Positions 9,195 through 18,062 of a stretch of DNA of 41,307 nt are shown here, piece by piece. This stretch comes from Campylobacterota bacterium (lineage in GTDB: Bacteria > Campylobacterota > Campylobacteria > Campylobacterales > Arcobacteraceae). Where the stretch lies: positions 1-41,307 of the forward strand of contig QMKX01000013.1 of NCBI GenBank assembly GCA_003643835.1. The letters run 5' to 3'. The notes beneath the pieces were generated by a model. The model was not told where the DNA came from, searched no databases, and worked only from the letters and a program-made list of their open reading frames with translations. Numbering within the stretch: position 1 is the first letter of the stretch; every line of letters begins with the position of its first letter. The position numbers were made by a program, and so were the translations under genes.

Positions 9195-9925
9195 GATTTT
9201 GCTCTAATTTTTAATTGTGCTGGTGCATCCGATGCATAAAATTCAATTTTTGATAAATTTTTTGCTTTTTTATATTTAAACTTTTTTTTAAGCGTCTCAA
9301 CAATAGCTTCACCACTTTGTATAGTTGTAGCGCTATCAAAATATGTAGCTATTTGTTTTGATATTATAGGAAAATGCGTGCAACCTAATATGACGTATTC
9401 TATATTTTCAAGACCATTAAAATAGTAATTCATAGTTTCTTGCAGTATAGGTGTATTTTCAAGTTCTTGCTCTACTATAGGCACAAAGAGTGGCGTAGCT
9501 ATACTTATGGTATTTGTAAAACCCAATAATTTTAATTTAGTGTCGTATATTTTGCTCTGTATTGTGCCTTTTGTTCCTATTGTTAATATCTTAGAAGTTT
9601 TTGATATGACTTTTTTAGATGCCATATCAACTCCAGCTTCTACTACACCAATGACTGGCACTTTTGAACTTTTTTGCATCTGCTTTAAAGCAAATACACT
9701 AACCGTATTGCAGGCTACTATTATGATATCTATATCAAAATTTTCAAAAAACTCAACTGCTTCGAGCGAATATCTTATGATAGTATTTTTGTCTTTATTT
9801 CCATATGGAACTCTTGCTGTATCACCAAAATAGATGATTTTATCAAATATATTGTGCTCCAAAAGAGTTCGCACAACAGTCAAGCCACCAACCCCACTAT
9901 CAAATACACCCGCTATTTTATTCAT
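9170..9925 (-). CDS. murI: Glutamate racemase
   Basis: A 251-residue enzyme that makes D-glutamate for peptidoglycan. Catalytic cysteines are in ACNT (Cys72) and GCTH (Cys182), and the N-terminal signature FDSGVGGLTV is at residues 8-17. I chose the ATG at 9925, preceded by GGAGTT at a normal distance, over an upstream in-frame start at 9943 that would add MTRSFY with no support. The start lies 8 nt inside the end of lptD, so translation is coupled. Length is typical. Confidence 0.95.
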   Translation of the reverse strand: MNKIAGVFDSGVGGLTVVRTLLEHNIFDKIIYFGDTARVPYGNKDKNTIIRYSLEAVEFFENFDIDIIIVACNTVSVFALKQMQKSSKVPVIGVVEAGVDMASKKVISKTSKILTIGTKGTIQSKIYDTKLKLLGFTNTISIATPLFVPIVEQELENTPILQETMNYYFNGLENIEYVILGCTHFPIISKQIATYFDSATTIQSGEAIVETLKKKFKYKKAKNLSKIEFYASDAPAQLKIRAKSWLLEKYF

Positions 9926-12032
9926 ATAAAAACTCCTTGTCAATACCGCCTATTGGTTTGAGTAAAAAATTAAAATATAGTATCTTTTCTCTTGTTGCTT
10001 CGTTTTCAATAGTTGGTGTTGATACTATTTGGTCTTTAAGTCCCACTTTTATAGCCCAACATCTTTTTTGTATATCTACAAAATACTCTTTGAGCGATGA
10101 TACATCATCAAGAATATTGTAGTTTTGTTCGTAACCTATGCCATAATATTTATTGAATTTTAAAGTAGTTTCAATTATGATTGTTTCATCTTTTTTGAGG
10201 TCATTTTTCACATTTTCTTTTGTTTTGCTATGTTTTAAGCTTAAATTAAAGTAGTCATTTGTATCTTTTAGCTCACTTATATTAGATATGATTTCATTTG
10301 TGTTGTTGCTGTATTTTATTTTATTTGTCATATACCCACCTTTTGTATAATATATAATTTCATTTTCAAGAGCTTTCTTGTCTTGTTCATTTGTATGCTC
10401 ATCTATAGTGATAAGCTGTCTTATCTTATGATTAAATAGATGCCTTAAAGTAGTTTTGTCATAAAATGACTGATTGAAAAGTATATTTATATTTTTTTCT
10501 ATTTTTTCAAATCCAAAAGGCTTCAAAATTAAACTGTCATCACTATTTGTATAAATATCTCCATCTTTATCTATCTCATTGGGTGATACAAAATCAACTT
10601 TTAGGCCAATTGTGTGGTGTAAGGTATCAAAACTTTTCAATAAATTTGCAGACAAAGATAGCACATCTTGACTTTGCAAATATTTTGCATCTTCGTAGGT
10701 TTGTGGTTCTTGATTATATTGTATTAGTTTAGAGTGCAAATTTTTTCCCAGTGATATATTGATGAACTCATCAAACATATGAAACGAATAAGAAAAATCA
10801 AGCTTGGTATCAACCGTTTTTGCTGTTGGTTTTGTGTCGTCATCATTTGTATAGTTATTTGACTCAATATCAAAAGAAGTAGTAAAATTTGTGCCAAACC
10901 AAGATGTAAGATAATTGTGGTATTTAAGCTTAGGCAACTGCTGGAGTATCTCTTTTTGTTTGATATCAAGACCATACTCATCTTTGTTTCTTGTGTCTTT
11001 GTAGTATTTAAATTCAACCATAGCAAAATGTCTATTTTGGTTGTAAAAATAGTTTATTTTAGATGTTAGCTTTGAACCATTTAGTGTTTCACTATTATTG
11101 TCCAAGTCTTGAAAATTTTCATATCCTATATCGTTCATATCGTTTATTGAAATTGTCAAGCCATCTTGACTATCTTTTGAAGCAAACAAATTATCTCTTA
11201 TATAGTCAATGTTATAACCTTTGTGTATTTGATTTTTGATATCATTGTCTAACTGATATTTTCTTTTTTCATTAAACCCACCCGTTTTGATTTGCAAAAA
11301 AGAGTATGGACTATCAGCCCAACGATATTGAACATATCCACCCTCTCCTCTTTTTGTTCTAAACTGCGGTGTCAATTCAAAATCCCAATTTTTGAAAGGT
11401 GCTACAAACAGCGACTGTGAGTATAAAAATCCCTCTTTGTTTGACAAGCCAATTCTCGGATGCAAAACTCCTGTTCTTCTGGTATCATCTGTAGAAAATC
11501 CAAACCAAGGCAAATACAACACCGGAACCTTTTTTATATACAATCTTGTATTATATGTATTGACCCACTTGTCTTGCGTATCATAATCACCTGAAGTAAA
11601 TTTTATACTCCAAAGTGGCGACTTACAATCACAACTTGAGAGTCTTGATTGTTTTAGATGGTATGTTTGCTTGGTTTTATTTGCATCTTGTGATTTTATC
11701 CATACTCCTGTATTGTTGTCAAATATAGTAACATTGCCTAAATTTGCAGTATCTTTTTCAAAATTTATAAATATATTACTGGATAAACTAAAAAAATTGT
11801 TATCTCTCAAAATTGATACATCTTTTTTTAGATCTAATGTTTTTTTTGTTTTGTCATATACAATTTCTTTGGCAGTTAGATAATATTGTGGAGAAAATAT
11901 CACGACATTGCCAAAGCCTTTAATTTTATCTTTGGTGGTTTTAATACTTTTTGAAAGAAGTTGCACATCATTGGTATTTTCTGCGATAAGCATACTACAC
12001 AAAAACAAAAATACAACGACAATTTTTTTCAA
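9918..12032 (-). CDS. lptD: LPS-assembly outer-membrane protein LptD
   Basis: A 704-residue protein with a signal peptide (KKIVVVFLFLCSMLIAE). An OstA/LptA-like beta-jellyroll follows (about 20-120, for example VVIFSPQYYLTAKEIVYDKT). The rest is a large barrel with LptD hallmarks such as KVPVLYLPWFGFSTDDTRRTG. It inserts lipopolysaccharide into the outer leaflet. It starts at TTG 12032, three nt after the RDD gene stop; no ATG fits the signal peptide. Cys pairs (for example SSCDCKSP near residue 133) are present but the disulfide pattern of E. coli LptD cannot be judged by eye. Confidence 0.9.
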   Translation of the reverse strand: MKKIVVVFLFLCSMLIAENTNDVQLLSKSIKTTKDKIKGFGNVVIFSPQYYLTAKEIVYDKTKKTLDLKKDVSILRDNNFFSLSSNIFINFEKDTANLGNVTIFDNNTGVWIKSQDANKTKQTYHLKQSRLSSCDCKSPLWSIKFTSGDYDTQDKWVNTYNTRLYIKKVPVLYLPWFGFSTDDTRRTGVLHPRIGLSNKEGFLYSQSLFVAPFKNWDFELTPQFRTKRGEGGYVQYRWADSPYSFLQIKTGGFNEKRKYQLDNDIKNQIHKGYNIDYIRDNLFASKDSQDGLTISINDMNDIGYENFQDLDNNSETLNGSKLTSKINYFYNQNRHFAMVEFKYYKDTRNKDEYGLDIKQKEILQQLPKLKYHNYLTSWFGTNFTTSFDIESNNYTNDDDTKPTAKTVDTKLDFSYSFHMFDEFINISLGKNLHSKLIQYNQEPQTYEDAKYLQSQDVLSLSANLLKSFDTLHHTIGLKVDFVSPNEIDKDGDIYTNSDDSLILKPFGFEKIEKNINILFNQSFYDKTTLRHLFNHKIRQLITIDEHTNEQDKKALENEIIYYTKGGYMTNKIKYSNNTNEIISNISELKDTNDYFNLSLKHSKTKENVKNDLKKDETIIIETTLKFNKYYGIGYEQNYNILDDVSSLKEYFVDIQKRCWAIKVGLKDQIVSTPTIENEATREKILYFNFLLKPIGGIDKEFLYE

Positions 12033-12035
12033 ATT

Positions 12036-12476
12036 TTACTCTATATTTTTTATTACCAAAGTTTTTGACAATTTGTCATGAAAAGTTTGTCTTGAAGCTG
12101 TAAAAAATGCTATAGTAAATCCAATATAAAAATAGAACTCACTTATCACTCGTCCAACTGCTCTAATAGCACTTTTCAATAAACTGATATTTTTATATGT
12201 ATCAAAATCTACGACTCGTATCTTCACCACTATTTTTCCTATGGTTGCACCATAATACCACACAAACAAAGTATGATAAACAAACTTCAAAAACACAATT
12301 TTAAGCAAGTTATCATTTATAATCGAAGTTATATTGTCGCTATTTACACCAACTAAGCTATCCCACAATACTGCTATAGCCACCAGTGTTATAAGTATAT
12401 CATCTACTACGAAAGCGATAGCTCTTGTCCGTGTCGTTGCTAACGATAAACTATTTATATCTATGTTGTTGTTCAT
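12036..12476 (-). CDS. RDD family membrane protein
   Basis: A 146-residue integral membrane protein. The RDD signature reads TRTRAIAFVVDDILITLVAI at about residues 15-34. Two further hydrophobic segments and the C-terminal GATIGKIVVKIRVVD pattern complete the domain. Some RDD proteins are ion transporters or antiporters; for this small one the role is unknown. The ATG overlaps the ligA stop (ATGA). The RDD-lptD pairing recurs in Campylobacterota, which may mean an envelope role. Confidence 0.88.
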   Translation of the reverse strand: MNNNIDINSLSLATTRTRAIAFVVDDILITLVAIAVLWDSLVGVNSDNITSIINDNLLKIVFLKFVYHTLFVWYYGATIGKIVVKIRVVDFDTYKNISLLKSAIRAVGRVISEFYFYIGFTIAFFTASRQTFHDKLSKTLVIKNIE

Positions 12477-14419
12477 TTTATCTCTCCTATATCTTCGTAT
12501 TTCAATATCTCTATTTCTAATTTTTTTGCTTTTTCATATTTGCTACCACTATTGTCCCCTACGATTAAAAAATCGGTATTAATAGAAACAGAAGAACCTA
12601 CTTTCGAGCCAAGTTTTTCAAATATATCCTTGAGAGCATTTCTGTTTATTGGCATAGCTCCAGTTATAACAACTGTTTTATTTTTAAATCTATTGTTTAA
12701 AACATCTTCAAACTTATCTTCTACTGGCTTGATTGTATCCAAAAGTTGCTTGATAAACTCGTCGTTTATTTGTAAAAATTCTATAAAACTATCTGCTACT
12801 ATATCTCCAAAGCCATCTATAGCGACTATTTGTTCTTTCGTAGCCGATACAAAATCAAAACCAAACTTTTTTGATATATCTAAACTTGCCACTTCACCTA
12901 TATGTAAAATACCGAGACTATTTATAAACTTTGATAGTTTCAAACCCTTGCTATTTTCTATAGCTTTTAGAAGATTGTTTATTTTTTTATCTTTAAAACT
13001 ATCAATTGTTATTAGATTTTCTTTTTTTATATTGTATATGTCAAGGATATTTGTAATTATTTTTTTGTTGTATAAAGTTTTTATTATTTTTTCGCCAAGC
13101 CCATCTATATTTGCACAACCCTTACTAGCAAAAAATGCAATGCTATTGACCATCTTATCAGGGCAAGCTAAGTTTTGACACTTTATCAATATATCTTCAC
13201 TATGAAGCATCTCTTGGCATGCTGGGCATTTTATAGGTCTGTTTATAGATATTTGTTTGCCGTCTCGTCTATCTTTTAAAACTTTGGTAATCTTTGGTAT
13301 TATATCTCCACTTTTCAATACTACAACTTCATCGTTTATTTTTAAATTTAGTCTATCTATCTCATCAAAGTTATGCAAAGTTGCTTTTTGAACGGTTGAG
13401 CCATCTATAAATACAGGCTCTAATACAGCCACAGGTGTTATAACTCCAGTTCTACCTACTTGAAGTGATATACCCAATAGTTTGGTTGTCTTCTCAACTG
13501 CCGGAAATTTATAAGCACATGACCACTTTGGATATTTGATAGTCCAACCCAAAGCTTTGTGATAGTTTATATTATCATATTTTATCACCATACCATCAAG
13601 AGTTATATCAATATTTTCTCTATTTTTTATCATATGCTGATAAAACTGTTCAATTTGCGATATATTTTCACACTTTTTGCTCATAACTGGTTTTTCAAAC
13701 CCGAGAGAATAGATAAAATTTAACATATTTGAAACCCTATCAAACTCCAAGCTATTCTGCCCTATTCCCCATAATACAAAGTCAAGCTTACGGTTTTTTG
13801 TGATATCGCTATTTAATTGTTTTAAACTTCCTGCTGTCATATTTCTTGGATTTGCAAACAGAGGTTTATTTTCTAAAGCTCTTTTTTTGTTTATGCTTTC
13901 AAACTGTTTTTTCTTTATGACAACTTCGCCGCGTATTTCTATTGTATCATTATAGTTTATGCTTTTTGGTATAGAGTTTATCATCATGGCATTTGAAGTT
14001 ACATCTTCACCAATTTTACCATCGCCTCTTGTGATAGCCTTGAACAGTTTGCCATTTTTATATATGATATTCAAGCTAACTCCATCGTATTTTGGTTCGC
14101 ATATTAGTGTATCTGGTTTGATAGTTTTTTCACATCTTTTTATCCAGCTGTCAAGTTCGCTTTTGTTGAACACATCTTCAAGAGACCACATAGGTGTCAT
14201 ATGTTCAAATTTTTCAAATTTTTCCAACACCGTTGAGCCTACTTCTGTTGTAGGTGAGTTTTTTAGCTTTTGTTTTGGATAAAGCTTTTCATATTTTTGA
14301 ACTTGTCTATAGACATTGTCCCACTCATCGTCTGTGGCTATTGGATTGTCAAACTTATAATAAGCCTCTTGCCATCTATTTAAAGTTTGTATAGCTTCTT
14401 TATATAGCTCTTGTGTCAA
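12473..14419 (-). CDS. ligA: NAD-dependent DNA ligase
   Basis: A 648-residue LigA. The adenylated lysine lies in CEPKYDGVSLN (Lys110). An OB fold, a four-Cys zinc finger (CPACQEM...CQNLACPDK), helix-hairpin-helix repeats (GLGEKIIKTL, DGFGDIVADS) and a C-terminal BRCT domain (KTVVITGAMPINRNALKDIF) follow in order. It seals Okazaki fragments and repair nicks. The start is TTG at 14419, overlapping the rmuC stop as TTGA, with GAGGAAA upstream. Length is slightly below the usual ~670 because several loops are short. Confidence 0.96.
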   Translation of the reverse strand: MTQELYKEAIQTLNRWQEAYYKFDNPIATDDEWDNVYRQVQKYEKLYPKQKLKNSPTTEVGSTVLEKFEKFEHMTPMWSLEDVFNKSELDSWIKRCEKTIKPDTLICEPKYDGVSLNIIYKNGKLFKAITRGDGKIGEDVTSNAMMINSIPKSINYNDTIEIRGEVVIKKKQFESINKKRALENKPLFANPRNMTAGSLKQLNSDITKNRKLDFVLWGIGQNSLEFDRVSNMLNFIYSLGFEKPVMSKKCENISQIEQFYQHMIKNRENIDITLDGMVIKYDNINYHKALGWTIKYPKWSCAYKFPAVEKTTKLLGISLQVGRTGVITPVAVLEPVFIDGSTVQKATLHNFDEIDRLNLKINDEVVVLKSGDIIPKITKVLKDRRDGKQISINRPIKCPACQEMLHSEDILIKCQNLACPDKMVNSIAFFASKGCANIDGLGEKIIKTLYNKKIITNILDIYNIKKENLITIDSFKDKKINNLLKAIENSKGLKLSKFINSLGILHIGEVASLDISKKFGFDFVSATKEQIVAIDGFGDIVADSFIEFLQINDEFIKQLLDTIKPVEDKFEDVLNNRFKNKTVVITGAMPINRNALKDIFEKLGSKVGSSVSINTDFLIVGDNSGSKYEKAKKLEIEILKYEDIGEIK

Positions 14420-15762
14420 CTATTTTCCTCTATTAAATTTTTGTTTATATCACTTTTTGATTTGATATTAGAGACTTTCTTCAGCATCATAACTTGATTT
14501 ACAAGATTACCACCACCACTGCTCAATTTTTTCAAAGTCTCATCGTAACTTTCTTTTGCTATATCAAGCCCTTTGCCAATTTTAAGCATATCATCTGTAA
14601 ATCCAACAAACTTATCGTATAATTTTTCAGCTCTGCTATAAACTTCATTGATATTTTTGACCTGTTTTTCATATCGCCAACTATTTTCAACAGCTCTAAG
14701 TGCTACGAGCAAGGTTGAAGGACTTACTAATATAATTTTTTGTTTAAATGCATCATCAAAAAGCGATACATCGTTTTCAAGTGCCAAAAGCAATGCACTT
14801 TCTATAGGCAAAAACATAAATACAAAATCCAAACTATTTATTTCTTGAAGTTTTTCATATTCTCTTGATGATAATCCTTTTATGTGTTCTTTTATTGAGT
14901 TTATATGCTCTTTTAGGTGCCTTTTTTTATTTTCTTTGTCATTTTCATTTATGTATTGATTATAAGCCACCAATGATGTTTTTGCATCTATTATTATATG
15001 CCTATTGTCTGGTAAATACACTACAACATCGGGTAAAAATATTTTAGAATTTTTATCTTTTAAACTTACTTGTTTTTTATATTCATGATTCAATCTAAGC
15101 CCAGAACTTTCGAGAACCTTATCAAGCACTACTTCACCCCAACTACCTTGTGTTTTATTATCATATTTTAAAGCATTTGTCAAATCTTTTGCTTCTTTTG
15201 ACATTTTCAAGTTTAACTCTTTTAAGCTTTGTAGCTCAAAAGACAATCTTGCTCTATCTTGGCTATCTTTATCGTATATGTATTCTACTCTTTTTTTGAA
15301 CTCCTTTAACTCTGTTTGCATAGGAGTTATTATATTTTGCATACTCTTTTTGTTTGATTCATCAAGTGTTGCTGTATTTTTTTTTGTAATTTCTGATGAC
15401 AATTGTTCAAACTGAAATTTTAATTTTTTCTCACTTTTTGCTATATATTCTAACTTCTCTTGCATAAAAATATTTTGTTCTGCTAATTTTGTAGCTAAAT
15501 GCTGATTTTTTTCTTTTGAGCTGACAAACTCTTTGTTTATATTATTATATTTTGTTTGCATATCAAGCAAAAAAGATAATTTTTCGCCTAATTGTGCTTT
15601 TTGAATATCTGCGTTGTATAATCGTTTTGCTGTTTCATTGTATTTTGATTTAAATTTATTTAGTATCTTTTTTTGCTCTAAAATTTTATTATAAAAAACA
15701 AATAACAAAACTAAACTAAAAAAAAACAAACAGCCAAACACTGCAGCCACAATCAAATTCAT
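14416..15762 (-). CDS. rmuC: DNA recombination protein RmuC
   Basis: A protein of about 448 residues. An N-terminal membrane anchor (IVAAVFGCLFFFSLVLLFVF) is followed by a long coiled coil (about 30-190) and the RmuC nuclease-like domain (LKYDNKTQGSWGEVVLDKVL, then DVVVYLPDNRHIIIDAKTSL with PD-(D/E)XK-like residues). RmuC limits inversions and genome rearrangement in E. coli. I prefer the ATG at 15762, which overlaps the apt stop as TGATG, over the TTG one codon earlier. Its position between apt and ligA suggests a shared DNA-metabolism operon. Confidence 0.93.
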   Translation of the reverse strand: MNLIVAAVFGCLFFFSLVLLFVFYNKILEQKKILNKFKSKYNETAKRLYNADIQKAQLGEKLSFLLDMQTKYNNINKEFVSSKEKNQHLATKLAEQNIFMQEKLEYIAKSEKKLKFQFEQLSSEITKKNTATLDESNKKSMQNIITPMQTELKEFKKRVEYIYDKDSQDRARLSFELQSLKELNLKMSKEAKDLTNALKYDNKTQGSWGEVVLDKVLESSGLRLNHEYKKQVSLKDKNSKIFLPDVVVYLPDNRHIIIDAKTSLVAYNQYINENDKENKKRHLKEHINSIKEHIKGLSSREYEKLQEINSLDFVFMFLPIESALLLALENDVSLFDDAFKQKIILVSPSTLLVALRAVENSWRYEKQVKNINEVYSRAEKLYDKFVGFTDDMLKIGKGLDIAKESYDETLKKLSSGGGNLVNQVMMLKKVSNIKSKSDINKNLIEENS

Positions 15763-16298
15763 CAAAATTCCAACACACTATATATAGGAGCAATTTGTTT
15801 TAATTTATCTTTACCTTTTAAGTCTTTTAAACTAATAATAAAACAAAACTCTACGACAACCGAACCTAACATATCTATAAGCTCGCTTGAAGCTTTTGCG
15901 GTGCCACCTGTGGCTAATAGATCGTCCACTATAAGCACTTTTGCTTTTTTATTTCCAAAGCAATTTGTTCTAAGTTCTACTTCATCATGCCCATACTCAA
16001 GCATATATTTTGCTCTAATTGTATCGCCCGGCAATTTACCCTTCTTTCGTATTGGCACAAAACCTTTTTTCAATCTATCAGCTAATGCACTACCAAATAT
16101 AAATCCTCTTGCATCTAATCCTACGATAAAATCAATATCAATATCTTTATATCTTTTTTCTAAGTGGTCTAACAACAACGAAAATGCGATAGGATTACTT
16201 AATAAAGTAGTAATATCTCTAAACAATATACCTTTTTTTGGAAAATCAGGCACTGTGTCTATGCTATTTATAAGTAAATCTTTGAGCTTTTTTGTCAA
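15762..16298 (-). CDS. apt: Adenine phosphoribosyltransferase
   Basis: A 178-residue purine-salvage enzyme that converts adenine and PRPP to AMP. The PRPP-binding loop is VLIVDDLLATGGTAKA, and the flexible loop (RKKGKLPGDTIRAKYMLEYG) and N-terminal FPKKGILFRDITTLL are typical. Length matches the family. It starts with TTG at 16298 overlapping the bioF stop (TTGA), with AAAGGA 9 nt upstream. Confidence 0.96.
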   Translation of the reverse strand: MTKKLKDLLINSIDTVPDFPKKGILFRDITTLLSNPIAFSLLLDHLEKRYKDIDIDFIVGLDARGFIFGSALADRLKKGFVPIRKKGKLPGDTIRAKYMLEYGHDEVELRTNCFGNKKAKVLIVDDLLATGGTAKASSELIDMLGSVVVEFCFIISLKDLKGKDKLKQIAPIYSVLEF

Positions 16299-17413
16299 AT
16301 TTTTTCCTTTGTTTTTATTGTGTGCTTTATGATATCTAAAATTGCTTTAAAACTCATTAATTTTATATTTAATTTTGGAATTATTCTTATGATTGGTTTT
16401 TTGACTGTTGGTTGGCGTATGGCACCTACTAAAAATTTATGCTTTTTTAATTTTTGTTGTATATATTTTGTTGATTTATTCGTATTTTGTTCTATAGGTA
16501 GTATTAGTGCTGGCATATCTATATTTAACTTCTCTTTGACGATATTTTGTATTTTATTTATTTTTTTATTTATTTTTTGCTTATTTTTTTTGATATACCT
16601 TATAGCAAAATAAGCATATGCTGTATCAAATAAAGACAAAGCGGTGCTGTATATAACAGGTTTTGCTCTGTTTTCAAGATAACTTATAGTTTGCTTTGTG
16701 CTTAGTATATATGCCCCATAGCTACCATATGCTTTGCTAAAAGTTGCCATCTTTATGTGGTTTTCTTTTATCTCAAAATTGTTATAATCAAACCAACCAT
16801 TTAAATTTTTGCCAATCACTCCAGAACTATGAGCTTCATCAACTATCAGCATACATTTATATTTATTGCAAAGTGAATAAATTTTCGGGTTTGCCATATC
16901 TCCACTCATAGAATACACTCCTTCTGCGGCGACTATTATTTTGTTGTATTTGTTGTGATATTGTATCAACAAACTCTCTAATTCTTCAATATCGTTGTGT
17001 TTAAACACTCCGACCTTGCCTTTACTCAACTTAGAAGCCATCAATCCACTTGCATGGTAGTTTTCATCTAAAAGTAACATATCGTTGTTTCTTGGCATAG
17101 ATTCAAACATAGCTATATTTGCCAAAAAACCACTTCCTACTATAATACCATCTTCAAAACCATTCATATCGCACAATAGCTTTTCCAATTTTTTATGTAT
17201 TTTATGATATCCATTGACCATTGTTGAAGCTTTTGGTGAAAAATATCTCTGTTTTGTTAGATATCTACAACTTTTATTAAATATCTTTTTATTTGTTGAC
17301 AATCCCAGATAGTCATTTGAAGCAAAATCTATAAGCTCGCTGTCAAATAGTTCTCTTTTTCTATATATATTTGCCTTTTTTATAGCATCAAGTTCTTTAT
17401 CAAAATAACTCAT
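16295..17413 (-). CDS. bioF: 8-amino-7-oxononanoate synthase-like PLP enzyme
   Basis: A 372-residue alpha-oxoamine synthase. It shows the start motif DFASNDYLGLS, the cofactor motif VDEAHSSGVIG (residues 191-201) and the PLP lysine in TFSKAYGSYGAYI (Lys227). BioF condenses pimeloyl-ACP/CoA with alanine in biotin synthesis, which fits the biotin ligase encoded in the same transcript. Other members of the fold (KBL, HemA, SPT) are longer or differ around GSYGAY, so BioF is the best call. The ATG overlaps the nth stop (ATGA). Confidence 0.88.
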   Translation of the reverse strand: MSYFDKELDAIKKANIYRKRELFDSELIDFASNDYLGLSTNKKIFNKSCRYLTKQRYFSPKASTMVNGYHKIHKKLEKLLCDMNGFEDGIIVGSGFLANIAMFESMPRNNDMLLLDENYHASGLMASKLSKGKVGVFKHNDIEELESLLIQYHNKYNKIIVAAEGVYSMSGDMANPKIYSLCNKYKCMLIVDEAHSSGVIGKNLNGWFDYNNFEIKENHIKMATFSKAYGSYGAYILSTKQTISYLENRAKPVIYSTALSLFDTAYAYFAIRYIKKNKQKINKKINKIQNIVKEKLNIDMPALILPIEQNTNKSTKYIQQKLKKHKFLVGAIRQPTVKKPIIRIIPKLNIKLMSFKAILDIIKHTIKTKEKI

Positions 17414-18057
17414 ACAGGCTTAAAACCTTGTTTAGTTTGGCAAAACTCTACAACCAAACATTTATCACAATCAGGTTTTTTTGCCTTGCATATATACCTC
17501 CCAAACAAAACAAAAGCTTGGTGAAGTATATTTAAGTTTGTCTTAAAAATTTTTTCTAATTTTATTTTTGTTTGCTCTACTGTTTTATCTTTGCTTAAAC
17601 CCAATCTATGAGACACACGAAAAACATGAGTATCTACAGCCATTATATTAGCGCCATATAACTCTATTAGATATACGCATGCTGTTTTTTCTCCTACGCC
17701 GCTGAGTGTTTGAAGCTCTTTTTGTGTATTTGGTATTTGGTTGTTGTATTTTTCTTTGACTTGTGTCGCCATACTTAAAAGATTTTTTGCCTTGTTGTTA
17801 AAAAAACTACAACTTTTTATGAAGTGTTTTATATCATCAAGCCTTGCTTCACTCAATGATTTAATATCCGGATATTTTAAAAAAAAATTTTGTGTTATAA
17901 TATTTACACGCTTATCGGTGCATTGTGCGGATAAAATTATCGCTACGAGCAACTCGTAACCACTTTTATAATCAAGCTCTGTTATGGCATCTTTATAATT
18001 TGCCACAAATATATCTTTTATTTGTAAAAAATCCTTTTTTGCAAGAGTTTTGATAAT
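17410..18057 (-). CDS. nth: Endonuclease III (base-excision repair)
   Basis: A DNA glycosylase/AP lyase for oxidised pyrimidines. The helix-hairpin-helix LSGVGEKTACVYL carries the catalytic Lys, the catalytic Asp is in AVDTHVFRVSHRLGL, and the C-terminal [4Fe-4S] motif is C-x6-C-x2-C-x5-C. The only conventional start is GTG at 18006. However, the in-frame sequence upstream (KKDFLQIKDIF) matches the family's first helix, and Nth proteins normally have about 16-20 residues before this point. I therefore extend to an ATT at 18057, with AGAGG just before it. The true start is uncertain. The extension overlaps the upstream stop slightly or abuts it. Confidence 0.9.
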   Translation of the reverse strand: MIKTLAKKDFLQIKDIFVANYKDAITELDYKSGYELLVAIILSAQCTDKRVNIITQNFFLKYPDIKSLSEARLDDIKHFIKSCSFFNNKAKNLLSMATQVKEKYNNQIPNTQKELQTLSGVGEKTACVYLIELYGANIMAVDTHVFRVSHRLGLSKDKTVEQTKIKLEKIFKTNLNILHQAFVLFGRYICKAKKPDCDKCLVVEFCQTKQGFKPV

Positions 18058-18062
18058 GCCTC